Source of the DNA: Lichenicola cladoniae
Lineage (GTDB): Bacteria; Pseudomonadota; Alphaproteobacteria; Acetobacterales; Acetobacteraceae
Direction of reading: 5' to 3'
Length of the DNA: 64,000 nucleotides
Assembly: GCF_013201075.1 (NCBI RefSeq)
Contig: NZ_CP053708.1
Coordinates: 4,283,501-4,347,500, forward strand
Shown: in pieces, positions 17,071 to 23,986 of the stretch
How positions within the stretch are numbered: the first letter of the stretch is position 1
Layout of the letters: every line of letters begins with the position of its first letter
Notes under the pieces: model-generated
Database searches by the model: none
Told to the model about the DNA's origin: nothing
What the model saw: the letters and a program-made list of their open reading frames with translations, nothing else
Translations under genes and position numbers: made by a program

Positions 17071-17418
17071 TTATCCCGCCGATTGCGGCCGCCACGTCTG
17101 CTGCGGATTGCGCCAGTCGATCCCCTCCAAAAGGTAACTCATCTGGCCAGCGGTCAGCGCCACCACGCCATCCACCGTCTGGGGCCAGACGAAGCGTCCG
17201 CGATCCAGCCGCTTGGCATAGAGCGACAGGCCGATGCCATCGTGCCAGATCGCCTTGATCAGTGAACCGCTACGGCCCCTGAAAACAAAAACGTCCCCAG
17301 CGAATGGATCTCGGCCGAGCCCTTCCTGCACCTGCAAAGCAAGACCGCGCATACCCCGGCGCATGTCGGTATGGCCGCTCGCGATCCAGATCCGCACGCT
17401 CGCCGAAACTGGGATCAC
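17071..17418 (-). CDS. tnpB: IS66 accessory protein TnpB (outer element)
   Basis: A 115-residue protein of the IS66 Orf2 family, recognisable by SVRIWIASGHTDMRRGMRGL, DVFVFRGRSGSLIKAIWHD and GIGLSLYAKRLDRGRFVWP. It is clearly homologous to the inner element's TnpB but diverged from it, confirming that two distinct IS66 types are involved. The GTG start overlaps the tnpA stop. Confidence 0.94.
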   Translation of the reverse strand: MIPVSASVRIWIASGHTDMRRGMRGLALQVQEGLGRDPFAGDVFVFRGRSGSLIKAIWHDGIGLSLYAKRLDRGRFVWPQTVDGVVALTAGQMSYLLEGIDWRNPQQTWRPQSAG

Positions 17419-17831
17419 TCGCGCAGCGCCGCCAGCACGCGTCGCAACGCGCCAAGATTGACGTCGCTGCCAACGCGGACGTGCTGACCATTGCCAAGCT
17501 CAATCTCGATGAGCCCGGACGTCGGCGTGGATCGCAGGGACGCTGCCAAGGGCGGTGTTGGATTGGATGGCATGGATTCCGTGGGGGCCGCCCCGATCAT
17601 CTGCACCGGCATGAACATCGCCATATCCGACGCCGCCCTCAGCACGCCCTCACGCACCTGACGCCGCCAGGTGAAAAGAAGACTTTCACAAATATCATGG
17701 CGAGCCGCGACAGCGCGGATCGCAACACCAGGCTCCTGCGTCTCAGCGACAATACGCAGCTTGTCCGGCGTGCTCCAACGCCGCCGACCCTCGCGCCCGG
17801 TGATGATCTCCATCACGCCATCCATCGACAC
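17415..17831 (-). CDS. tnpA: IS66 accessory protein TnpA (outer element)
   Basis: A 138-residue protein with a helix-turn-helix N-terminus (RRRWSTPDKLRIVAETQEPG, ARHDICESLLFTWRRQVREG) and a C-terminal IEIELGNGQHVRVGSDVNLG motif. It is more diverged from the inner TnpA than the TnpB pair are from each other. It is presumably still expressed, although the element's tnpC is broken. Confidence 0.92.
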   Translation of the reverse strand: MSMDGVMEIITGREGRRRWSTPDKLRIVAETQEPGVAIRAVAARHDICESLLFTWRRQVREGVLRAASDMAMFMPVQMIGAAPTESMPSNPTPPLAASLRSTPTSGLIEIELGNGQHVRVGSDVNLGALRRVLAALRE

Positions 17832-17907
17832 ACCTCAAGCGCCACCTAAAGTAGCAACTTAAGGTGGCGATCGATTCACGCCCAGGCGGCTCTCGGCGGA
17901 GGGATAC

Positions 17908-17967
17908 CACGAGCTCGAAGCTACAATCGACAAGCTGGATATTGGCTCTGATGACGTCCAGCCGTGA
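17908..17967 (+). pseudogene. Na+/H+ antiporter 3' fragment, right part
   Basis: After the duplicated CACGAGCT the antiporter frame resumes as HELEATIDKLDIGSDDVQP and stops at TGA 17965-17967. Joined to the left part, the tail would read GKAAFHELEATIDKLDIG, which is a sensible C-terminus. This shows that the outer IS66 inserted into the last codons of the transporter gene. Confidence 0.75.
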
Positions 17968-18096
17968 CACGACGCGAAGGTTTCGCCGTCAGGTCCGCCA
18001 ATGGTTGCATCACCCAGATCGAGCCCCGACTTGGGTGCCGGCTATATAAGGCTAGTTGGTGCGAGAGAGGGCACGGTCAATCGCGACGTCTGAGGC

Positions 18097-18126
18097 CCCG
18101 CAAAGCTGGGGGTGCGGGATTTTTTT
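18097..18126 (+). terminator. Rho-independent terminator
   Basis: The stem CCCGCA/TGCGGG with a 10-base loop is followed by seven Ts at 18120-18126. It lies about 130 bases after the antiporter stop and is probably that gene's original terminator. Confidence 0.75.
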
Positions 18127-18194
18127 GGCTCAGAACAGCTAGGCTGGCGCCTACCTCGATACGGCGCCTCTCTCAGCTCCAATTATGACACCTT

Positions 18195-18500
18195 TCAGCT
18201 GGCATCCTCTGCGGCGTGTTTAGCGGCGTGCTTGGCATGTGAGGCTGCAGCTTCTGCCTCTAGCTCCTGCGCATGCTGGGCTTTATCATCAAGGATGTTG
18301 GTGTAGATCTGAGCCGCCTCGGTCGCATGACGGGTGCCGATCTCACTATGCTCCACTGCCGACGTAGCGTAGCGCTCAGCCTTCTCGTAGTTGCCAGACC
18401 CCATTTGCTTGGCTGCCTCCAGATGCGCCTGCGCCGCATGTTCGAAGGCGGCGGCTGCCGCCTCGTGATGTTCTACGGCCTGTTCCTTGGTCGCTGGCAT
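18195..18500 (-). CDS. His/Ala/Glu-rich helical small protein
   Basis: A 101-residue protein built almost entirely of helix-forming residues with recurrent H-x-x-A-A units: AVEHHEAAAAAFEHAAQAHL, EAAKQMGSGNYEKAERYATS, and EAAASHAKHAAKHAAEDAS. It belongs to a widespread type of short HHE/AA-repeat proteins of unknown function, seen near stress genes in proteobacteria. The His clusters could bind metal, but this is speculative. A GGGATAGGA ribosome site lies eight bases before the ATG. Confidence 0.7.
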   Translation of the reverse strand: MPATKEQAVEHHEAAAAAFEHAAQAHLEAAKQMGSGNYEKAERYATSAVEHSEIGTRHATEAAQIYTNILDDKAQHAQELEAEAAASHAKHAAKHAAEDAS

Positions 18501-18780
18501 TTCGTGGTCCTATCCCTGATCCATCGGCAACCTCAAATACGATCGAAAGGCACAGATCAAGAGGCTTCTGTCGAAATCTCCTGATTGTGTGGCTGAGTGA
18601 GATGATCCTGACCTGAGCCGCAGGCCTGTGGCATTTCAGTTGTCGAAGTTTCATGCATTACGTGACCGCCAATAACAGCCATCAAGGCGATCGCCCGCAG
18701 CGATCTCAACTGAATGAAGGACCATTTTCAATCTTCAGTCAGATGCTATTCTTTTTAACCGCACCTTAGCTTTATTTGCT

Positions 18781-19023
18781 CTACCAGCTGTTTTCATACA
18801 ATGCTTTGCCGTCTTCAAAACCCCGCAGAAAGGCTGCTCGAGCGCCCCCGACACGAGCAAGCGCTTCAGCTTTACTACCCATCATAGCGCCGGCAGTGAA
18901 GCCGTCTTCATATGCTGCTTGAAACATTTCAGGCTTGTGGCTCGCGTCTGCGTCCGGCTGCCCGAACACGGACCCGCTCAGGTTTCTCCACCGCATGAAG
19001 AACTGCAGCAATCTCCTGATCAC
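18781..19023 (-). CDS. Hypothetical small protein
   Basis: An 80-residue frame with a GTG start at 19023. It has a basic, hydrophobic N-terminus (MIRRLLQFFMRWR) and a better-looking C-terminal half with AAYEDGFTAGAMMGSKAEAL and AAFLRGFEDGKALYE, where the two DGF/GFEDG units suggest an internal duplication. No family is recognised. A competing frame on the same strand also looks coding-like, so a frameshifted gene cannot be excluded. Confidence 0.38.
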   Translation of the reverse strand: MIRRLLQFFMRWRNLSGSVFGQPDADASHKPEMFQAAYEDGFTAGAMMGSKAEALARVGGARAAFLRGFEDGKALYENSW

Positions 19024-19211
19024 GAGCCCATGATTCCCAAGCGTTTGTTAAGCCATCAGCCACTGCACCAGACCACCCGGATCCCTTTTGCCGCCATTGG
19101 CAGTAGCGGTTTCTTCTCAATGCGGGTTGTTGTCGATGACGTGCCTCGTAGTCTAGGCGGCGAGGAGGCTGAAGGCGAAGATTCCGGCGATGAAGGCCCG
19201 GACGCTGCCTT

Positions 19212-19412
19212 CTAGTCCGTCCAACTATTCCGCCGGTAAGCCGGTCGGGGCCCGTGGGTGATGTGATCCTGGTCGAGAAAGACGCTGCCTGCTGTGCAGA
19301 ACAGCGGCGGGCTCGCCCAGTTTCATCCAGTGTGGTAGCCGACCGACCACCAGACTGATCTGGCCCGGTGGATGGCATAAGCCAACAGTATGCCCTGCAT
19401 GAACAAACGCAT
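19212..19412 (-). pseudogene. Possible CPBP-type membrane protease remnant
   Basis: Reading from 19412, the frame gives LMRLFMQGILLAYAIHRARS, VWWSVGYHTG, a TGA at 19323-19325, and then NWASPPLFCTAGSVFL. The segment SVWWSVGYHTG(W)NWA matches the H-x-x-x-N motif near the C-terminus of CPBP intramembrane peptidases if the TGA replaces a Trp codon. The rest of the gene is not found. The remainder of 19024-19574 contains nothing else convincing. Confidence 0.4.
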
Positions 19413-19574
19413 GAGCTAGACCCAATCAGCGGCGGAACTGGCCACATAGAACAGGGAGAACATCAAGCAGGATGAAATAGCAGCGTCGCGCCAGCTGACG
19501 ACGGCTTTTGCGACCATCGGGGCTGCGACGCGGCGAGACGCCTCGAGGGGCGCCCCGACGCAGTACGCCGATGG

Positions 19575-20165
19575 TCAGTTCGGCAACAGCACGTGATCAA
19601 TAACGTGGATCACGCCGTTCGACTGGTAGACGTCGGCGATCGTCACGGTCGCCATCCCGCCTTTAGCATCCGTCAACGTAATAGTACCCGGGCTTCCTAT
19701 CATGGCAATTAGCGGTTCGCCTTCGATAGTCGTCAGAGTGGCCCTGCCGCCGCCTGCGGTGATCGCCGCCATCAGCGCCTTGGAGTCCATCGTGCCCGCG
19801 ACAACGTGGTAGGTCAGCACCTTCGTGAGCATCGCCTTGTTCTCAGGCTTCAGCAGCGTAGATACGGTGCCAGCAGGCAGCATCGCAAAGGCTTCGTTGG
19901 TCGGGGCGAAGACGGTGAATGGCCCCGGGCTGGACAACGTATCGACCAGTCCAGCTGCTTTTACGGCGGTAACTAGCGTGGTATGATCTTTCGAATTCAC
20001 TGCATTCTGGATAATGTTTTGCTGCGGGTACATCGCTGCACCACCAACCATGGGATCGGCCATCGATGCGGTAGCGGACGAGGGTTGCGACATCATCGCG
20101 TTGGAGCAACCTCCCATCAAGACAGCCGTCAGCGCAATTGATGCGATCGATTTTGTCCGGGACAT
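19575..20165 (-). CDS. Fasciclin-domain lipoprotein
   Basis: The start at 20165 follows GAGGAG by six bases. The signal peptide ends in the lipobox LMGGC, so the protein is lipid-anchored and exported. A single FAS1 domain covers about residues 50-195, with the H1 motif GPFTVFAPTNEAFAMLPAGT, the H2-type sequence GVIHVIDHVLLPN, and the YH motif LTYHVVAGTMDSKAL. Such proteins mediate adhesion or matrix interactions in bacteria. It is monocistronic as far as can be seen. Confidence 0.93.
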   Translation of the reverse strand: MSRTKSIASIALTAVLMGGCSNAMMSQPSSATASMADPMVGGAAMYPQQNIIQNAVNSKDHTTLVTAVKAAGLVDTLSSPGPFTVFAPTNEAFAMLPAGTVSTLLKPENKAMLTKVLTYHVVAGTMDSKALMAAITAGGGRATLTTIEGEPLIAMIGSPGTITLTDAKGGMATVTIADVYQSNGVIHVIDHVLLPN

Positions 20166-20341
20166 AGTCATCTCCTCACCGAGGCGGGATCGGTTCATCC
20201 CAACCTTGCTATGGAAGGTCTACGCGTGCTGAGGCCGACTAGATGCAGGCTACCCAAGACACCAGCCGTCAAATGACCTTGCCGTACGCTGTTCCATGTC
20301 ATCGAACAGAGAGATGACATTCAGCGATCGAATCAGAACCG

Positions 20342-20542
20342 ATGCCTGAGGCTCTATTCGGCTTCCCAAAAAACGAGCTCCTGAAGCGAGCCATCGGATC
20401 GGCCAGCTCTGTCTACATCCGGAAGGGCAAGAAGGAGATGCGACGGGCGGCGGTGAAGAAATGCCTCAACCTCATTGAGAAGGAGGACCGGCGTCTTGTG
20501 GAGTGGAGCGGGCTTGATCCGGACGAGCTGATGAATCGGTAG
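20342..20542 (+). CDS. Small basic hypothetical protein
   Basis: A 66-residue Lys/Arg-rich protein (KNELLKRAIGSASSVYIRKG, KKEMRRAAVKKCLNLIEKED). No family is recognised; a nucleic-acid-binding role is conceivable from the charge. It converges on the resolvase gene, and the last 71 bases of the two genes overlap, which may mark the edge of the integrated element. Confidence 0.4.
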   Translation: MPEALFGFPKNELLKRAIGSASSVYIRKGKKEMRRAAVKKCLNLIEKEDRRLVEWSGLDPDELMNR

Positions 20543-21266
20543 TCACGTCAAGAATGGGCGTTTGGCCAAGCCCCATACCATTCCGAGGGGCGCGTTCCTT
20601 CCGCACCGGTTGGCGGCTCGCAGGGCTGAGATCGGAGGCGTAAATGGCAAGCATCGATTGCATCAGTGCATCCTGCTTGTCAGACGTTCCGTGGCTGCGA
20701 ATGCTCGCCATGTCCTCGGCCGTCGGCAGGTGCCGGTAGACGCTAGACCGGGCGAGGCTAAGCGAGCGAGCAATCGCCGCCGGTTGCTCGCCTGCCAGGA
20801 AGCGTTTCCAGATGTCGACTGTATCAATTTCCTGCTTCCGTCCGAGATAGCGACCCTGGCCCTTAGCCTTGGCGATACCCTCCCGCTGCCGTTCAAGCAT
20901 GATCTCCCGCTCCCAGGTCGCGACGCCGGCCAGGATGGTCAGGATGAGCTTGCTGGTCGGGTTCCGCGTGTCGATGCGCTCGCCACCCAGGGACAGCAGG
21001 ATCAAGCCGATACCGCGGCTGGACAGATCCTGCTCGATCGCCAAGAGCTCAGCCGTATTGCGCGCCAGGCGGTCTGGCTTTGTCACCATCAGCACGTCGC
21101 CATCGCGGAGGAAGCGCAGGCACTCGTCCAGCTTCGCCCGCTGCGCGATGCTGGACACCTTCTCCGCATAGATCCGCTCGGCGCCGGCGGCGTGCAGGTC
21201 GCGTTCCTGAGCCTCGAGCCCGGCTGACTGGTCGGCTGTGCTGGTGCGTGCGTATCCGACGATCAT
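20472..21266 (-). CDS. Serine recombinase (Tn3-type resolvase/invertase)
   Basis: The protein begins MIVGYARTSTADQSAGLEAQ with the catalytic Ser9 in ARTS. It continues with DVLMVTKPDRLARNTAELLA and the downstream resolvase core EREIMLERQREGIAKAKGQG, then a C-terminal helix-turn-helix (ARSLSLARSSVYRHL). A Pro/Ser-rich tail of about 70 residues is longer than usual and runs into the neighbouring gene. The start at 21266 is chosen from homology rather than the longer frame from 21338. It could resolve multimers of the adjacent element. Confidence 0.92.
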   Translation of the reverse strand: MIVGYARTSTADQSAGLEAQERDLHAAGAERIYAEKVSSIAQRAKLDECLRFLRDGDVLMVTKPDRLARNTAELLAIEQDLSSRGIGLILLSLGGERIDTRNPTSKLILTILAGVATWEREIMLERQREGIAKAKGQGRYLGRKQEIDTVDIWKRFLAGEQPAAIARSLSLARSSVYRHLPTAEDMASIRSHGTSDKQDALMQSMLAIYASDLSPASRQPVRKERAPRNGMGLGQTPILDVTTDSSARPDQARSTPQDAGPPSQ

Positions 21267-21415
21267 AGCGCCTAGTCCGTCCCTTATGGGTCTAGGCTTT
21301 GTCGTCTCATGCGTCCGATAGGTCAATACCCATTCCAATCGGACGTCATTAAGCGCCTCTTCTGCATCTTTCGGTCTGTCCTGTTTGACCCTGCCCTATT
21401 CGGACGCTGCTTTGC

Positions 21416-22867
21416 TTATTGGCACATCCAGCCGTTTGCAGAATTGCCCTGGAACATCCTCGTTATGGCTGCATCAGTTTTGATCGGCCTCACGGATGCT
21501 CGGCTAAAGCGGAGCGACATCGATCCGTAGCGCGTGGCGCTCATGAGGTCGTCTCGCTCCTTTACCACCCGTCCATCCTTGCGGTGGTAGAGGCGGAACT
21601 CCTCAAACCAGTCGCCAAGATTCCGGAACACCTTCAAGCGGCCGGATTCCATCCGCTCCAGCATGTCGGCGAGGCCAGCCTCGACACCGTTTGTCCCATC
21701 GGTGAACTGCGCACGTTCCGGCAGCATCTTGAGGCCGTGCTTGCGGTATTGCTGAGCCAGCTGCTCGCCTGACCCTTTGTCATGCTGCAAGCCGTCATGA
21801 GGCCAAGCCCAGGGTAGTTCAGCGCCCCATGTCTTCAGGGTTGCAGCATGGACCAGCGGGGTGGCTTCACGCAGCCGGTGCGTCCGGGTGACGTAGACGA
21901 TGTCCTGATCGCGATCCCAGGCGAGCGACACAGCCGCGGTCGGGTGATCCCAGCCGAAGTCGAGCGCGCCGATGCGCGTCCAGTGTGGCGGGATCGGGAA
22001 TGGCTCGCAGGTGATGTCTTCTTCCGGCACGGGGAATACGCGGCCGGAACCCATAGTCGGTGTTCCACGGGTGCGGGCTTCCCGCTCGTGCGCCGGGTAG
22101 GACGCGATAATCCGGGCACGCTCTGCAGGCGGGATGTGCTCTGCATCGTCGATCGTCATCACGGTGTCGGAGCGATCAGGCGAGGATTCCTGCAGAAACC
22201 GCATCACAACGTCAGAGACCCCAAGCAGGGGCGTGAACGTCAGCCAGATCATGCCGCCGGTGGCATTCGTCCGGCTCATCCCTTCGAGGTAGATGTCGGC
22301 GGGCGGCTCTTCATCAAACCAGACCCACTCAAGGGTCGCGGCCTGCCACCGCTGCCGTCCCTGGTCATAGCTCTTGAGCTTGATCTCGCTCGTCTCCCCG
22401 CTCTTGTGCCGGACAGTAATCGTGTCGGCGAGGTCGCGGACGCCAGCGGCCCGTGTGACGTTGACGATGGATGCCTTCGGAATGGTGCCGGTGCCCCAAT
22501 CGTCTGGTGGGCCTAGTAGAACCCGCTGCGGACCATCTCGCACCAGTTCGCCCGATGGGCCACCTAGCCATGCCCGTGTACGGCCCGGAAAGCGGCGACC
22601 TTGCCACCAGTCGGGATATTCGCCGGTCAGGTGGAACGCAGCCTCGGCACCTCCCGCGAAGGTCTTGCCAAGCTGGTTGCCGGCGCGAAGCAGGCGCTCC
22701 CGGAACAATGCGCCGGCCATGTGAAACGCAAGCTGCTTGCCATACGGAACGTAGTCGCGGATCCGGTTCTCACGCTTCCGGCGCGCTATCTCACCGGCCA
22801 GGTGCTTGCTGAGGTCGGCTGTCGTCATGCCCTTGGGCAGAGCGGCGAGTAAATCATTTGCTGCCAC
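21416..22867 (-). CDS. Phage-type terminase large subunit
   Basis: A 483-residue DNA-packaging motor. The N-terminal ATPase has a variant Walker A, GNQLGKT, at residues 63-69 and Walker B WVWFDEEP at 181-188. The C-terminal nuclease domain has LDFGWDHPTAAVSLAWD, with Asp303 and Asp307 as likely metal ligands, and a later KERDDLMSATRYG motif. The start is GTG 22867, overlapping the small-subunit gene by 14 bases. No capsid or portal genes are nearby, so it presumably packages DNA into particles supplied by another phage. Confidence 0.92.
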   Translation of the reverse strand: MAANDLLAALPKGMTTADLSKHLAGEIARRKRENRIRDYVPYGKQLAFHMAGALFRERLLRAGNQLGKTFAGGAEAAFHLTGEYPDWWQGRRFPGRTRAWLGGPSGELVRDGPQRVLLGPPDDWGTGTIPKASIVNVTRAAGVRDLADTITVRHKSGETSEIKLKSYDQGRQRWQAATLEWVWFDEEPPADIYLEGMSRTNATGGMIWLTFTPLLGVSDVVMRFLQESSPDRSDTVMTIDDAEHIPPAERARIIASYPAHEREARTRGTPTMGSGRVFPVPEEDITCEPFPIPPHWTRIGALDFGWDHPTAAVSLAWDRDQDIVYVTRTHRLREATPLVHAATLKTWGAELPWAWPHDGLQHDKGSGEQLAQQYRKHGLKMLPERAQFTDGTNGVEAGLADMLERMESGRLKVFRNLGDWFEEFRLYHRKDGRVVKERDDLMSATRYGSMSLRFSRASVRPIKTDAAITRMFQGNSANGWMCQ

Positions 22868-23222
22868 GGGGCAGATCCTCCCCGGTCGCTGCCGCTGCGA
22901 TGCGCTGCAACACCAGAAGCTGGTCGTCTGTCATGTTCGCGAGGGGGTCTCGGACTTCGACCGTGCTGGATGCCAAGGCTGGCTTCTCGAACCGGACTGC
23001 CGCCTTCGCCGCGTCTATGCGCAGCTCCATGTCGCGAGTTGGATCTTTGTAGATGGCCACGAGGAACGCGTGAGCGTCACCGGTGAAGGCCTCATCACCC
23101 AGCACGTCCTGGATCTTCTGAGCGACTTCGGACATCGCCTTTTCTCGCGCAGCCGTACGGACGTTCTTCACGCCAGCTTGCCGTCCGCCTCGACGCTCTC
23201 CTGGCTGGCTACCCCTCGGCAT
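22854..23222 (-). CDS. Putative terminase small subunit
   Basis: A 122-residue protein with a basic Gly/Arg-rich N-terminus (MPRGSQPGERRGGRQAGVKN), a helical centre (EKAMSEVAQKIQDVLGDEAF) and a C-terminal region with DAAKAAVRFEKPAL. The size, the N-terminal pattern and the position directly before the large subunit, with overlapping genes, support the small-subunit assignment. It would recognise the packaging site. Sequence evidence by itself is moderate. Confidence 0.65.
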   Translation of the reverse strand: MPRGSQPGERRGGRQAGVKNVRTAAREKAMSEVAQKIQDVLGDEAFTGDAHAFLVAIYKDPTRDMELRIDAAKAAVRFEKPALASSTVEVRDPLANMTDDQLLVLQRIAAAATGEDLPRGSK

Positions 23223-23320
23223 GACAATTGCTCCTAGTCGATAGCTGACCGCTACAGATTGCTAGTATAGCAAATATCTGGCGGAAAACACCAGGTTTTG
23301 GTGCGTAGAGCCATTTCTTC

Positions 23321-23617
23321 TTAGGGCATCGCGATCTTGGGAAGTGTGAACTGCGGTGGGTTCTTGGGGACCAGCCGTAGATTGCCAACCACCATCATGG
23401 TCTGTTCGATCAGGATTCTTTTGACGGCATGACCGAGCTCCTGGAGGCCATGGACGTCGCAGGCGGATGAATTCGGGTCCGTGTCGCACGTCACCTCGAT
23501 CACCAGGACGCGCGTAAAAACCCCATCCTCCATCTCCCATTCGAACCAGGTCCGGCTGACAAGTGGCAGCAGGGCGAGTTCCTTGCGGACAAAAGCAACG
23601 CCATCTTTCTCAACCAT
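23321..23617 (-). CDS. Hypothetical element protein
   Basis: A 98-residue protein of unknown family. It has mixed alpha/beta character with a long central strand (RVLVIEVTCDTDPNSSACDV) and a final helix-strand segment, KRILIEQTMMVVGNLRLV. It starts three bases after the stop of the preceding gene, so the two are cotranscribed within the satellite-like element. Confidence 0.55.
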   Translation of the reverse strand: MVEKDGVAFVRKELALLPLVSRTWFEWEMEDGVFTRVLVIEVTCDTDPNSSACDVHGLQELGHAVKRILIEQTMMVVGNLRLVPKNPPQFTLPKIAMP

Positions 23618-23620
23618 CGG

Positions 23621-23935
23621 TCACACCGTTCCTTCGCGGTTCTCACCACCCGGATACTGGCGGCGTTGTCGTTGGAAGACGTCCAAGGCCGGCGCAAGCG
23701 TCACGGCTAGGGCAAGCAGCTCATCTGCTCGCTTTTCGCTTTGGGCCCAAAACTCTGGGTTAGCCTGCGTCACCGCATTCGCAGACCTTTTGTCGAACAT
23801 CACGTAGAGCTCGAATATTTCGATGGCGCTAAGCGGCAGGCTGATCAGCCCGGGCGTGGGGTATCTCGGCACGTATTCATTGCCGGCAACATCATACAGG
23901 ACGGGCAGGATCTCCGGTTGGTCTACGGTAGTCAT
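23621..23935 (-). CDS. Hypothetical element protein
   Basis: From ATG 23935, a 104-residue protein: MTTVDQPEILPVLYDVAGNE, then a helical section with SLPLSAIEIFELYVMFDKRS and EKRADELLALAVTLAPALDV. No recognisable family. It sits between the helicase and the 98-residue protein in the same transcription unit. The longer frame from 23977 has a His-rich N-terminus that is unlikely to be translated. Confidence 0.55.
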   Translation of the reverse strand: MTTVDQPEILPVLYDVAGNEYVPRYPTPGLISLPLSAIEIFELYVMFDKRSANAVTQANPEFWAQSEKRADELLALAVTLAPALDVFQRQRRQYPGGENREGTV

Positions 23936-23986
23936 GACGGAATCCTTGGTCTGTTGGTGGTGGTGAAGCTCGATCACGATTTGACG

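Larger units (their letters stand above)
12792..17907 (-). mobile_element. Outer IS66-family element, split by a second IS66
   Basis: The left end reads GTAACCATTCGCTGAGCACC and the right end, in reverse complement, GTATCCCTCCGCCGAGAGCC, a good inverted-repeat pair for the family. A perfect 8-bp duplication (CACGAGCT) flanks it. It holds tnpA, tnpB and a tnpC gene that is interrupted by the inner IS66 (13240-15758). Removing the inner element and one duplication leaves about 2.59 kb, a normal IS66 size. Confidence 0.92.

Noticed and set aside
18001-18008. AATGGTTGC at 17999-18008 as the right end of the outer IS66
   Set aside because: It resembles the left end (GTAACCATT) but has no target duplication. 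The end at 17907 gives a better repeat and an exact 8-bp duplication that restores the antiporter frame.
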